From: Bradyrhizobium cosmicum
Lineage (GTDB): Bacteria > Pseudomonadota > Alphaproteobacteria > Rhizobiales > Xanthobacteraceae
Reading direction: 5' to 3'
Assembly: GCF_007290395.2 (NCBI RefSeq)
Contig: NZ_CP041656.2
Coordinates: 3,906,001 to 3,970,000, forward strand
DNA: 64,000 bases
The translations under genes and the position numbers were made by a program. The number at the start of each line of letters is the position of its first letter. Within the stretch, counting starts at the first letter, position 1. Below the pieces are notes generated by a model, which saw only the letters and a list, made by a program, of their open reading frames with translations, did not search any database and was not told the origin of the DNA. Below are positions 7,535 to 16,394 of the stretch, piece after piece.

Positions 7535-10411
7535 CTACGATGCCTGCTTCAACCGCTCCAGCGCCTCGAGCAGCTTGGCCTTGCGGGCCAGCGCCGCCTC
7601 GCGCTTTTCGCGCTCCTCCTCGACGACCTCTTCGGCCGCGTTGGCGACGAATTTCTCGTTCGCCAGCTTGGACTCGGCGCGCTTGATGTCGGCGTCGGCC
7701 TTGCCGATCTCCTTGTCGAGGCGCGTCCGTTCGGCCGCAACGTCGATCACGCCCTTCAGCGGCAACGCTGCCACCTCGCCGCGGACGAGCAGTTGAACGG
7801 CGCCGTCGGGCGCGCGGTCGGCGAAGGAAATCTCCGACAAGCGCGCCATGCGCTTGATGACGTCGGTCCAGCGCGGCGCGCGTTCCTTCGTCTCAGCCGA
7901 GGCGCCAGAGAGCACCAGCGCCGTCAATGTTGCCGGCGGGATGTTCATCTCGGCGCGCACCGAGCGGATCTGCGTGACGAGGTCGATCACCCAGCCGATC
8001 TCGGCTTCCGCCTTGGGATCGGTAAAGTCGGCATGGTCGAAGATCGGCATGATCAAGACCGGCGAGATCAGCGGATCGGTCGGCCCGGCAGCTGCCGCGA
8101 GCATCGCGAGTTGCTCCGGCGTCGGCTCGGATGGCTTCAGCGGCCATGGCGCCAGAGCCAGCAGGCCGTCGCGCTTGGCCGTCACCTCCCACAGCTCTTC
8201 GGTGATGAAGGGCATGAAGGGGTGCAGCAGCTTCAGGATCTCGTCACGCGCCCACGCGACCATGGCGCGGGTCTCGTCCTTGGCGGGGCTGTCCGGGCCG
8301 AGCAGCACGGGTTTTGCGAGCTCGACATACCAGTCGCAATAGACGTTCCAGACGAAGCGGTAGATCGCGCCGGCCGCATCGTTGAAGCGATAGGCCTCGA
8401 TCGCCTCGGTCACCTCGCGCGTGGTGTGCGCGCTCTCATGCGCGATCCAGCGGTTCAGCGTCTCCTTCGCCTTGGCCGGCTCGAACCCCTCGGGCACGGC
8501 GCAATGGTTCATCTCCGCGAAGCGGGACGCGTTCCAGAGTTTTGTCGCGAAGTTGCGGTAACCCTCGACGCGGCTCGTCGCGAGCTTGATGTCGCGTCCC
8601 TGCGCCGCCATCGCGGCCAGCGTAAAGCGCAACGCGTCCGCACCATATTCGTCGATCAGACTGAGCGGGTCGATGACGTTGCCCTTCGACTTCGACATCT
8701 TGGCGCCCTTCTCGTCGCGGACGAGGGCGTGGATGTAGATGGTCGAGAACGGCACTTCCTTCATGAAGTGCAGCCCCATCATCATCATGCGAGCGACCCA
8801 GAAGAAGATGATGTCGAAGCCGGTCACCAGCGCATTGGTCGGGTAATAACGCTGCACCTCGGGCGCATCTTCCGGCCAGCCGAGCGTCGAGAACGGCCAC
8901 AGCGCCGAGGAAAACCAGGTGTCGAGCACGTCCTCGTCACGCGTGATGAAGCCTTCACGCTTGTTGCGGTCGAGCGCCATCTCACGGCCCTGCTCGACCG
9001 TGATGACCTCCTGCTCGACGTAATAGCCGAGCGCGTGGCTGACGGCCTCTTCCTCGGTCTCGGCGACAAACACCTTGCCGTCAGGACCGTACCAGGCCGG
9101 GATCTGGTGACCCCACCAGAGCTGGCGCGAGATGCACCAGGGCTGTATGTTCTCCATCCACTCGAAATAGGTCTTTTCCCAGTTCTTCGGCACGAACGAG
9201 GTCTCGCCCGAACGCACCGCCGCGATCGCCGGCTTGGCCAGCGTCTTGGCGTCGACGTACCACTGGTCGGTCAGGTAGGGCTCGATCACGCTGCCCGAGC
9301 GGTCGCCGTGCGGTACCATGTGGGTGTGCGGCTCGATCCGCTCGACGAAGCCGAACGACTCGAGACGCTCGACGATGCGCTTGCGCGCAACGAAGCGATC
9401 GAGCTTGTGAAACTCCTCTGCGAATTGCGAGGCACCTTCCGGCAGGTCGCGCAGATAGTCCTCGTTGTCGAGGAGATCGAGACAGCCTTCCTTGTCGAGC
9501 ACGCTGATGCGGCGCAGGCCGTGGCGATTGCCGACTTCGAAGTCGTTGAAGTCGTGCGCCGGCGTCACCTTGACCGCGCCCGAGCCCTTCTCCGGATCGG
9601 AATAGTCGTCGGCAACGATCTGGACCTTGCGGCCGACCAGCGGCAGGACGATGTTTTTGCCGACCAGCTTTTGATAGCGCTCATCCTCGGGATGCACGGC
9701 AACGCCGGTATCGCCGAGCATGGTCTCCGGGCGCGTCGTCGCGACGACGATGAAGCTCGTGGGATCCTCGGGGTTGAAGGTCTTGCCCTCGATCGGATAG
9801 CGCAGATACCAGAGGTGGCCCTTCACCTCGGTCTGCTGCACTTCGAGATCGGAGATCGCGGTCAACAGCTTGGTGTCCCAGTTCACCAGCCGCTTGTCCT
9901 TGTAGATCAGTCCGTCGCGATGCAGCTCGACGAACACCTTGATGACGGCCTTGGACAGGCCCTCGTCCATGGTGAAGCGCTCGCGCGACCAGTCACAGGA
10001 GGCACCGAGCCGCTTGAGCTGGTTGATGATGGTGTCGCCGCTCTCGGCCTTCCACTGCCAGACCCGCTCCAGGAATTTCTCGCGGCCCATCTCGCGGCGG
10101 CTAGGCTGCTGACGCTCCATCAGCTGCCGCTCGACCACCATCTGGGTGGCGATGCCGGCATGGTCGGTTCCGGGCTGCCACAGCACGTCGCGGCCGCGCA
10201 TACGCTCGAACCGGCACAGGATGTCCTGCAGCGTGTTGTTGAGGGCGTGCCCCATATGGAGCGAGCCCGTGACGTTCGGCGGCGGGATCACGATGGTAAA
10301 GGGCACCGCGTCGCGGCGGTCGGGGCGGCCGGCCTTGAAGGCAAGGCTGTCCTCCCACACGACGGACATGCGGGCTTCGATATCGGCGGGCTGGTAATTT
10401 TTCTCGATCAT
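7535..10411 (-). CDS. valS: valine--tRNA ligase
   Basis: Class I aminoacyl-tRNA synthetase charging tRNA-Val. From the ATG at 10411 the protein has 958 residues, close to the E. coli enzyme. The HIGH-type motif HMGH is at 52-55, the KMSKS motif at about 571-575, a CP1 editing domain lies between them, and the C-terminus is a charged coiled coil (roughly the last 65 residues, rich in E, K, R and A) that contacts tRNA. A longer frame to 10507 adds 32 residues unlike ValRS N-termini and is rejected, since MIEKNYQPADIE is the usual beginning. It is downstream of popZ on the same strand with 127 bp between. Confidence 0.96.
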   Translation of the reverse strand: MIEKNYQPADIEARMSVVWEDSLAFKAGRPDRRDAVPFTIVIPPPNVTGSLHMGHALNNTLQDILCRFERMRGRDVLWQPGTDHAGIATQMVVERQLMERQQPSRREMGREKFLERVWQWKAESGDTIINQLKRLGASCDWSRERFTMDEGLSKAVIKVFVELHRDGLIYKDKRLVNWDTKLLTAISDLEVQQTEVKGHLWYLRYPIEGKTFNPEDPTSFIVVATTRPETMLGDTGVAVHPEDERYQKLVGKNIVLPLVGRKVQIVADDYSDPEKGSGAVKVTPAHDFNDFEVGNRHGLRRISVLDKEGCLDLLDNEDYLRDLPEGASQFAEEFHKLDRFVARKRIVERLESFGFVERIEPHTHMVPHGDRSGSVIEPYLTDQWYVDAKTLAKPAIAAVRSGETSFVPKNWEKTYFEWMENIQPWCISRQLWWGHQIPAWYGPDGKVFVAETEEEAVSHALGYYVEQEVITVEQGREMALDRNKREGFITRDEDVLDTWFSSALWPFSTLGWPEDAPEVQRYYPTNALVTGFDIIFFWVARMMMMGLHFMKEVPFSTIYIHALVRDEKGAKMSKSKGNVIDPLSLIDEYGADALRFTLAAMAAQGRDIKLATSRVEGYRNFATKLWNASRFAEMNHCAVPEGFEPAKAKETLNRWIAHESAHTTREVTEAIEAYRFNDAAGAIYRFVWNVYCDWYVELAKPVLLGPDSPAKDETRAMVAWARDEILKLLHPFMPFITEELWEVTAKRDGLLALAPWPLKPSEPTPEQLAMLAAAAGPTDPLISPVLIMPIFDHADFTDPKAEAEIGWVIDLVTQIRSVRAEMNIPPATLTALVLSGASAETKERAPRWTDVIKRMARLSEISFADRAPDGAVQLLVRGEVAALPLKGVIDVAAERTRLDKEIGKADADIKRAESKLANEKFVANAAEEVVEEEREKREAALARKAKLLEALERLKQAS

Positions 10412-10538
10412 GGGCGCTAGAAAGCCGCGTGCGGGGGCCAAGTCAACGGAAAGCTCAGCGGCAACGAGGCTTCCGGGCCCGGTCGGGTATCCGACGATGA
10501 CCTGCAAGCGGGGCTTTATGAGGGCTCTGCGGCCTGCC

Positions 10539-11330
10539 CTACCTGCCGCCGCGCGAAACTCGCTCGATTTCGGCCTTCACGATGCGTTCAACGAGGCCCG
10601 GCAAATTGTCGTCAAGCCAGGACTTGAGCATCGGACGCAGCATCTCCTTGACCAGATCCTCCAGGGTCCGCGCATTGCTGCTGAGCACCGTGTGGGCCAG
10701 GGAATTGAAGGCGGATTCGACCGCAGAGACGGTCGATTGCGCGAGCATCGGCTGCTGTGGCGGCAGCGGCGGTGCATCGAAATCCACCGGCGCATAGGAG
10801 GGTGGCGGCGTCGGGCGCGGCGGCGATTCGGCGAATTCCAGGTCGTCGCGCGGCTCGACCCTGCGGAAGCTCGGCGGCGGCGGAGCCGGCGTCGGGTCCA
10901 TCACCATTTCGTCGGTCAGTTCGAGCACGTCAGGCTCGGGCTCCGGCTCCGGCTCAGGTTCTGGAGCACGGACCTCGGGCGCCGGCGACGCCACGTCGAG
11001 CCCTGCGAGCAGCGCGTCGATGTCATCCTGGTTGTTGGACGCCTCCGCCGCCGGTGCGGGTGGCGGGGGCGGCGCAGGAGCCGGCTTTGCAGCCGGTGGC
11101 GGCGCGGACTTTTCAGCGGCAGGCTTTTCAGCAGCAGGCTTGGCGGCGGCAACTTTGGAGGGCGGAATGTCGTTCATCGCCTGCGGCTTCGGTGCCGGCG
11201 CGGCGGGAGCTGGTGCGGGCTTGGCGGCCTCCGCCGGCGGCGGCTTGGCCTCATCGTCGGCAATGATGCGCCGGATCGAGGCCAGAATCTCCTCCATCGA
11301 GGGTTCTGTGACCTTTGCAGGCTGCGTCAT
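10539..11330 (-). CDS. popZ: PopZ-like polar organizing protein (DUF2497)
   Basis: Scaffold that forms a polymeric microdomain at the cell pole and tethers the origin-bound ParB complex in alphaproteobacteria. The 263-residue product has the canonical N-terminal helix (MEEILASIRRIIADDE), a long low-complexity linker of Pro, Ala and Glu (about residues 30-175, with EPEPEPEPEP runs) and the C-terminal oligomerisation helices (LEDLVKEMLRPMLKSWLDDN). The linker is disordered by composition. The ATG at 11330 has GGAG six bases upstream. A GTG at 11342 is possible but badly spaced. Position next to valS is common in related genomes. Confidence 0.92.
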   Translation of the reverse strand: MTQPAKVTEPSMEEILASIRRIIADDEAKPPPAEAAKPAPAPAAPAPKPQAMNDIPPSKVAAAKPAAEKPAAEKSAPPPAAKPAPAPPPPPAPAAEASNNQDDIDALLAGLDVASPAPEVRAPEPEPEPEPEPDVLELTDEMVMDPTPAPPPPSFRRVEPRDDLEFAESPPRPTPPPSYAPVDFDAPPLPPQQPMLAQSTVSAVESAFNSLAHTVLSSNARTLEDLVKEMLRPMLKSWLDDNLPGLVERIVKAEIERVSRGGR

Positions 11331-11586
11331 CTCCGACTCCACATGATCAACGCCCTCGCATGCGTCATTTTACACCAAGCACGACAGGATTGGCCGGTTC
11401 CGGACGGACGCCCCGACATTTTCGTCGCTGCAACCCCACTTGTCCCCAGTTCACGGCCCAACGTGCGGCGGTGCGCCCTGCCCTCAGCACTCAAACTTTA
11501 CGCACACGACATCGGGTGCGGGGCGAATCGACCCGCATCTTCTTGGCAAGGCTATGTCAGGGATTTTGATGATTGCAAGCAGAGCA

Positions 11587-11620
11587 CCGGTCGGCTTCGG
11601 CTGTTTGCGAGGCCGACCGG
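11587..11620 (-). terminator. terminator-like hairpin after tolC (in the 11331-11634 gap)
   Basis: Perfect 9-bp inverted repeat, CCGGTCGGC at 11587-11595 and GCCGACCGG at 11612-11620, with a 16-base loop. It lies 15 bases beyond the tolC stop in the direction of tolC transcription. No T-run follows, so it may be a 3'-end stabilising or attenuating hairpin rather than a classical rho-independent terminator. I see no gene in the rest of the roughly 300-bp gap between tolC and popZ, which must contain the popZ promoter. Confidence 0.4.
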
Positions 11621-11634
11621 ATGACTACGGGAGT

Positions 11635-13044
11635 TTAGCGTCCGTCGGGCGTACGCACGCCCGCCCAGCTGTCGCGGACCTGCTGGTAGTGGACGCTGGG
11701 ATCGTAGACCGTGGTGTTGAGACCGAGAACCTGCGGCGCCAGACGACCGACCGCGTTGAGCACCGAATAGGACGCCACCACACGGTCATGCTGGGCCGTG
11801 ACCAGCGCGACGCGCGCGTTCACCAGCGCCTGCTGCGCGTTGAGCACGTCGAGCGTGGTGCGCTGGCCGGCCTTGGCCTCCTCGCGCACGCCGTTCAGCG
11901 CGATCTCGGACGCCGTCACCTGCGCCTGCGCGGACTTCACCTGCGCCTTGCCGGCTTCCAGCTGGCCCCAGGCCTGCACGACATTGGCGCGGGTCTGATC
12001 GCGGGTGGTTTCAAGATTGAGGCGTTGCTGCGCCAGGTTCTCTTTCGACTGGCGGATGAGCGCATATTCTGCACCGCCCTGGAAGATCGGCACGGAAGCT
12101 GTCGCGATCGCAGACGCGGTCGTGGTTCGGAACACCGTCAGGCTCTGCTGATACGCCTGGGTGACGCCAGCCTGAACCGTGACCGTGGGCAGCAACGCGC
12201 CCTCGTTGATCTTGACCTGGAGATAGTTGACGTCGATGCCGTACATCGAAGCCGTGACGTTGGGATTCTCCACCAGGCTAAGATTGACCGCGGATGCGAT
12301 CGTGTTGGGCAGGAAACGATCGACCGGGGAGCCCGGGGCAAGGTTCGTCGGCTCATTGCCGATGATGCGGCGGAAGTTCGCGCGCGTCGTCGTGAGATTC
12401 GATTCGGCGGTCAGGGCCTGGGTCCTGCCGGCAGCCAGCTGCGCTTCGGATTGCGCCACGTCCGTGCGCGTGACCTCGCCGACGTTGAAGCGATCGCGCG
12501 TTTGCTTGAGCGTCTGTTCGAGCACGCGCACGTTGCTGCGCTGGACTTCCAGAGTCGCGGAGTCGCGCAGATAATCCATGTAGCTCGTAGCAGCCTGCAG
12601 CAGGACCGTCTGCTCGAGCACACGCAAGGCTTCGCGGGATCCCGAGACCTGGCTCTCCGCCGCGCGCGTCCTGTTGGCGGTCTGATTGCCGTTGTAGAGC
12701 GTCTGGTTGATGGTCAGGCTGGCGCTGTTGGGCTGAAGGGGGGGATCGCTATGGATCGGCAAGCCCTTCTGCGTCTGTTGAATATCCTGATATTGATACC
12801 CGGTGCCGAGGCTCATATTGACCTTGGGGCGGTAGCCCGACAAAGCCTGAGGCACGTTCTCGTCGGTCGAGCGCACCTGGGCGCGTTGCGCGTTGAGCTG
12901 CGGATTGTTCTGATAGGCACGCACCAGCGCGGCCTCGATCGTGTCCGCCAAGGCAGGCGCCGACCCGGCCATCGCCAGCAGCAGGACCGAAACCGCAGCT
13001 CCGGTGAAGAGCTTCACCCCATGCATCCCTGAAATTCCGTTCAT
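11635..13044 (-). CDS. TolC-family outer membrane channel protein
   Basis: Outer-membrane factor of type I secretion or efflux systems. The 469-residue precursor has a signal peptide ending near APALA (about residue 34), then the duplicated TolC repeat of long alpha-helical hairpins. Recognisable segments are IEAALVRAYQNNPQLNAQRAQVRS at the start of the mature protein and LDVLNAQQALVNARVALVTA in the second half. No inner-membrane ABC or RND partner is adjacent, so it may serve several transporters, like TolC itself. The ATG at 13044 is used here. A second ATG at 13026 would give a shorter signal peptide. It lies downstream of the Pcm-like gene, 186 bp away on the same strand. Confidence 0.9.
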   Translation of the reverse strand: MNGISGMHGVKLFTGAAVSVLLLAMAGSAPALADTIEAALVRAYQNNPQLNAQRAQVRSTDENVPQALSGYRPKVNMSLGTGYQYQDIQQTQKGLPIHSDPPLQPNSASLTINQTLYNGNQTANRTRAAESQVSGSREALRVLEQTVLLQAATSYMDYLRDSATLEVQRSNVRVLEQTLKQTRDRFNVGEVTRTDVAQSEAQLAAGRTQALTAESNLTTTRANFRRIIGNEPTNLAPGSPVDRFLPNTIASAVNLSLVENPNVTASMYGIDVNYLQVKINEGALLPTVTVQAGVTQAYQQSLTVFRTTTASAIATASVPIFQGGAEYALIRQSKENLAQQRLNLETTRDQTRANVVQAWGQLEAGKAQVKSAQAQVTASEIALNGVREEAKAGQRTTLDVLNAQQALVNARVALVTAQHDRVVASYSVLNAVGRLAPQVLGLNTTVYDPSVHYQQVRDSWAGVRTPDGR

Positions 13045-13230
13045 TCTAACGCCCGGCTCGTGCCCGCGAGCCGGGTTATCGTCAACCGAGTGGAGTCGTT
13101 GCCCCGTCGCAACATAGGACGCGGATGGGCGCGACGGAACTACCTCAAGGGAGTTCCCAGTGGAAACTCTTCACGTGCAGCATCCCGGCCACACTTCTGA
13201 TTCAGAACGGGATTTTAACAGGGTCGGCCG

Positions 13231-13893
13231 TCAGAAGACGAAGGCGGCGGCCCGTTCGAGCCCGGGAAGGACCGGAGCCGCGGCATCGAACAGCGCCCGA
13301 TGGCCGAATTCGCCGTGGGTATGGGTCACGATCATGGCCCGTGGCGGCCTGGATTCGGCAGACACCCCCACCAGACGGCCGCCGTCCTTGAGTTGCCCCA
13401 GCAGCCCTTCCGGCGTCACCTCGACGGCGCCATTGAGGATGATCACGTCATAGGGACCAGCGGAGGGATAGCCCTCGGCACAGGCCGCCGCCTTGACGGT
13501 AACGTTGGCGAGCCCAAGGGAGGCACAGGCATCCCCGGCTTTGGCAGCCAGGGCCGAATCGGATTCGGTCGCAGTGACCTGGCGGGCGAGCTTGGCCGTC
13601 AGTGCGGCGAGATAGCCCGTGGCGCAACCGACCACCAGCACGTTGTCCGCCTCGCCGATTTCGGCGGCCTGAAGCAGTTTGCCGGTCAGCTGCGGCTTGA
13701 TCAGGAAGCGCTTGGCGGCAGCTTCGCTCACATCGAGATCGAGGTCGAGATAGGCCAATGCCCGTCGGGACTCCGGCACGAACACTTCGCGCGGAACTGT
13801 AAGCATGGCATCGAGAACATTGCGATCAGTGACGTCACTGGTGCGCACCTGGCCATCGACCATTTTGAGGCGCGCGGTCGAGAAACCGGACAT
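13231..13893 (-). CDS. protein-L-isoaspartate O-methyltransferase family protein
   Basis: Class I SAM-dependent methyltransferase of the Pcm family, which repairs isoaspartyl residues. The 220-residue protein has the usual N-terminal MVDGQVRTSDV and the VPREVFVPES segment, SAM motif I as VGCATGYLAAL, and motif II-like PYDVIILNGAVE. The ATG at 13893 gives the normal family length. The frame is open to 14130, but those 79 residues look like translated intergenic DNA. Pcm-type genes next to tolC are common in this bacterial group. Whether this divergent branch keeps isoaspartyl activity cannot be judged from sequence. Confidence 0.9.
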   Translation of the reverse strand: MSGFSTARLKMVDGQVRTSDVTDRNVLDAMLTVPREVFVPESRRALAYLDLDLDVSEAAAKRFLIKPQLTGKLLQAAEIGEADNVLVVGCATGYLAALTAKLARQVTATESDSALAAKAGDACASLGLANVTVKAAACAEGYPSAGPYDVIILNGAVEVTPEGLLGQLKDGGRLVGVSAESRPPRAMIVTHTHGEFGHRALFDAAAPVLPGLERAAAFVF

Positions 13894-14030
13894 TTGCGGA
13901 CCCTGAAATGCGGACGACGCCGCGGACGAAAGTTGGCGGCATCTTTGGAACATGCCCGGCCAAAACGCAACATGGCCGTTGGCCCGATCAGCCAACGGCT
14001 TCCGCAACGCGGGGCATCGGGCCCGATGGA

Positions 14031-14210
14031 CTATTCGATCGTCACCGCGAGGCGGCCTATCAGAGCCGCGACCTCGTCCAGGCGCGCCGAATCGGGCGTC
14101 TCGACCGCACGCGCCAGACAGGCGATGCATTCATCGTCGCTGAGCTCGGGAAGGTCGGCCGGCAGAATCGAGGGAGCCAGGTGGGGGCGGTCGATCTGGA
14201 TGTCGGGCAT
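14031..14210 (-). CDS. small acidic hypothetical protein
   Basis: A 59-residue reading frame (MPDIQIDRPHLAPS to GRLAVTIE) between the Pcm-like gene and tRNA-Asn. The composition is coding-like, with acidic helical segments, two cysteines (C28, C31) and no signal or membrane segment. The same frame is open back to 14558, but that part runs antisense through nothing recognisable and through the tRNA gene itself, so the internal ATG at 14210 is the sensible start. I do not recognise the family. It could be a conserved bradyrhizobial small protein. Confidence 0.5.
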   Translation of the reverse strand: MPDIQIDRPHLAPSILPADLPELSDDECIACLARAVETPDSARLDEVAALIGRLAVTIE

Positions 14211-14425
14211 TGGAATCAGCTCCGTAAGGGTCCGGCCCGGCAAAGCTCGATTCGAATTAAGTCGATTTGGCGCCGCCCGGATGACCGCGGTGGCGCTGCC
14301 ACACACATCTGCTTGAACGCGATTCTGCAGAGGACTTGAGCGCGGATCATCCTGAACGATCACCCGAACCGCATCGCGCGCCACATCAGGACGCAGCATC
14401 AAATCATTCAATTTATTGATGAATT

Positions 14426-14500
14426 TGGCTCCCCGGGCTGGATTCGAACCAGCGACCATCCGATTAACAGTCGGATGCTCTACCGCTGAGCTACCGAGGA
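14426..14500 (-). tRNA. tRNA-Asn (anticodon GTT)
   Basis: A 75-base cloverleaf including an encoded CCA. Acceptor arms TCCTCGG and CCGGGGA pair with one G-T wobble, the D arm is AGCTC...GAGC, the anticodon stem is CCGAC/ATCGG-type around loop CTGTTAA (anticodon GTT), and the T arm is CTGGTTCGAATCCAG. The gene points leftwards, and the small gene at 14031-14210 follows it. Confidence 0.96.
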
Positions 14501-14633
14501 AAGCAGCGAACCGACGTTCGCGCGCGGCTGCGTATAACAAAGCCGCTTGCGCTTGCAAAGGACGAATTCGTCATCTTCCGCAACGCGTCGAGGAAGGAGC
14601 CGACGGCCCTCCCCGGGCCTGCGTCAAGCTGGT

Positions 14634-15002
14634 CTATTCGGCGACGAACGAGGTGGTCTTGGTGCCGGAATCGTAACGCAGCCGAAGCGCGGTGAACTTG
14701 CAGAGGTTGACGTTCTTCCAGAGCACGGACTCGTCATAGTTCTGCCAGTCGACGCGGATGTTCCACACACAGCCCTCGTCGTCCTCGTCGAACTCGACAT
14801 AGGTGCTGGCCTGATTCTGCAAAACCTTGTCGAGCTCGTTGTCCCATTCGTCCAGGCCGTCGTCCGGCGCATTGAAGCCCAGGAACTTGATGGCATAGCC
14901 GGTCTCGTTGACGACGGTGACATTGCGGGAGTCAGCGGCGAACGAGGGCGTAGCGGCAGCCGCGAGGCCGACCGCGAACAGAGCAGACAGAAAAGACTTC
15001 AT
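14634..15002 (-). CDS. small secreted hypothetical protein
   Basis: A 122-residue protein with a clear signal peptide (MKSFLSALFAVGLAAAA, cleavage at about SFA-AD, residues 21-24). The mature part of about 100 residues is acidic and carries two cysteines (in GCVWNIRV and NLCKFTAL) that could form a disulfide in the periplasm. The beta-rich pattern around VTVVNETGYAIKFLGF is reminiscent of small secreted proteins common in Bradyrhizobium and Rhodopseudomonas, whose function is unknown. The ATG at 15002 has GGGAG upstream. The frame extends to 15326, but that extra part has no coding character. It is probably monocistronic. Confidence 0.8.
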   Translation of the reverse strand: MKSFLSALFAVGLAAAATPSFAADSRNVTVVNETGYAIKFLGFNAPDDGLDEWDNELDKVLQNQASTYVEFDEDDEGCVWNIRVDWQNYDESVLWKNVNLCKFTALRLRYDSGTKTTSFVAE

Positions 15003-15279
15003 ATTGAAATTCTCCCGATCGAAACAGGCTCCGGTGCCTGGCGTCGATCGGCGCAGGCGCCGCGGCAACACATGACGTTGCCTCGAAGGGTCAGTCCGGA
15101 GCGTGATCGAGAAGCACAACACGCCGTCGATCAGCGCTCCGGTTCGTTGCACGACGCGAGACGTGCAACGCGCCGGGTCATAGCGATTCGAATTCTCCGC
15201 AGCAATGAATGGGCATTCATGGATCGAGGCATTTGTCGTCTCCGCGAGCTGCAGGCAGCGCAGCGCGCGAACATGACGC

Positions 15280-15865
15280 TGCGATCTCGCGGCGCATGTC
15301 GCCCGAGCTTTGCTTGGTCTCGACACCCTCGGATGTCAGAGGGCGCAGGGAAGACCGGGTGCCGGCCGGGCACCCACGGTCCACTGTGCGAAGGTTGCGC
15401 TACGAGAGGCTGCACAGCGGCATACAGGTGAAGCCAAACATCCGGCCTTCCCTGCGCAGTGGTTTGACGGCTTATGCCGGGCTCTCCCCGGGGAGCGATG
15501 CACTATTGCCCCCGTCGCCTTGCGGCTGCCGATGCACGCGCCCGGTCGGGCGTCACACATCACCGCAACGCTTGACGCCAGCCTGCGGGCGCCAGGACCA
15601 CACGGTTTTGCCGTACGCAGATCGCACCGGTCGTGTGCGCAATGGCCTTCGCTCACGGTTGCCCGCCCTGCGATGCCTGTCGCGCCGATGCCGCCTGCGT
15701 CCACCGCAGCCCACCCCACGTTTCGTGACGATCGCGATAGCCCCTCTGACCGGGGTGAGGTGAGGCACGAATACGCCAAAGCCGAATTTCGGTAAAGTGG
15801 AATATTTTCGTACGGTGAGATTGACCCGCGACTTGTGTGTTTTGCCCGTCGGGCAACACAAGGTA
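15280..15865. repeat. dispersed non-coding repeat of bradyrhizobial type
   Basis: Most of the 990-bp gap between 15003 and 15993. Short frames on both strands overlap one another and resemble no protein. I recognise the wording of the sequence (the GAGGGCGCAGGGAAG block, the GTGCCGGCC hairpin, the CAGGACCACACGGTTTTGCCG block, and the closing TTGCCCGTCGGGCAA palindrome at about 15841-15856) as a multi-copy intergenic element in Bradyrhizobium genomes. This is recollection, not a search. The element has strong internal secondary structure, listed separately. Frames in it are often mis-annotated as genes. Confidence 0.6.
15343..15457. other. RNA-like multibranch fold inside the repeat
   Basis: The segment folds on paper into a closed multibranch structure. 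Arms 15343-15358 and 15442-15457 pair over 16 positions with one mismatch (GCGCAGGGAAG-A-CCGG against CCGG-C-CTTCCCTGCGC). Inside are a hairpin GGGTGCC/GGCACCC at about 15357-15375 (its base overlaps the end of the outer arm, so the two compete for a couple of pairs) and a hairpin CTGTGC/GCACAG at 15384-15417. This may be a transcribed structured RNA, or only the dyad architecture of a mobile repeat. The strand is undetermined because both strands fold. Confidence 0.4.
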
Positions 15866-15880
15866 TCGTAGGTCCGTAGC

Positions 15881-15987
15881 GTGGATTAGCGAAGCGTAAT
15901 CCACCAATTCCGCCGCTGCGGAGACTCAAGCGGTGGATTACGCCCCGCGCCTGCGCTTCGCACAGCCGCAGGGCTAATCCGCCCTAC
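15881..15987. repeat. composite inverted-repeat element
   Basis: A perfect 8-bp dyad GTGGATTA/TAATCCAC around GCGAAGCG (15881-15904) is followed by GGTGGATTACGC (15932-15943) and, inverted, GCTAATCCGCCCTAC (15973-15987). Such GTGGATTA...TAATCCAC units are small dispersed palindromic repeats in many proteobacteria. It ends seven bases before the stop of the RidA gene and could act as its transcript end. No T-run is present. Confidence 0.55.
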
Positions 15988-15993
15988 CGACCG

Positions 15994-16377
15994 TCACGGC
16001 CGCCGGCACACCAGGTCGATCTCGATCAGCGCGTCATAGGCAAGTCCGGTGACGCCGACGCAGGTACGGGCTGGCAAGCGATCCTGCGGGAAGTACGTCC
16101 GGTAGGTCTCGTTCATCGCCGTGTAGTCGTCCTTGAAGCGCGTCAGGTAGATCCGCGTCATCACGACGTGCTCGAGGCCGAGATCGAGACCGGCCAACAC
16201 GACTTTCAGGTTCTCCATCACCGCGCTGGTCTGCGCGACGATGCCATCAGGCAGCACGCCTGGCGTTTGCGGCGTGTCCGGCATCTGGCCGGTGACGAAG
16301 ACGAAGCCGTCGGTCTCGACGGCGTGGCTGAAGGGCGCGACCGGCTTCGGTCCGCCGCTGATCATGTGGAATTTCAC
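15994..16377 (-). CDS. RidA family protein (reactive imine/enamine deaminase)
   Basis: A 127-residue YjgF/RidA protein. These trimeric enzymes hydrolyse reactive enamine/imine intermediates and often accompany amino-acid or amide catabolic genes. The active-site arginine is in PARTCVGVTGL and the conserved acidic residue in EIDLV. The N-terminal VAPFSHAVETDGFVFVTGQ matches the family. The GTG at 16377 gives family length and has AAGGA upstream. The ATG at 16365 would cut the N-terminal strand. It is the last gene of the amide operon, 17 bases after the AraC-acetamidase gene, so a role in clearing a by-product of that pathway is likely but inferred. Confidence 0.88.
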   Translation of the reverse strand: MKFHMISGGPKPVAPFSHAVETDGFVFVTGQMPDTPQTPGVLPDGIVAQTSAVMENLKVVLAGLDLGLEHVVMTRIYLTRFKDDYTAMNETYRTYFPQDRLPARTCVGVTGLAYDALIEIDLVCRRP

Positions 16378-16394
16378 TCGAGCTGTCCTTGGGT

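Noticed and set aside
5528..10420. Very long open frame of 1630 codons on the + strand
   Set aside because: It lies antisense to ratA, lipA and valS and across the glycosylase gene in another frame. It is an artefact of high GC at third positions and resembles no protein.
15131..15929. Several overlapping frames of 80-200 codons in the gap before ridA
   Set aside because: They compete on both strands, lie in the folded repeat, and show no domain, signal peptide or ribosome-binding site.
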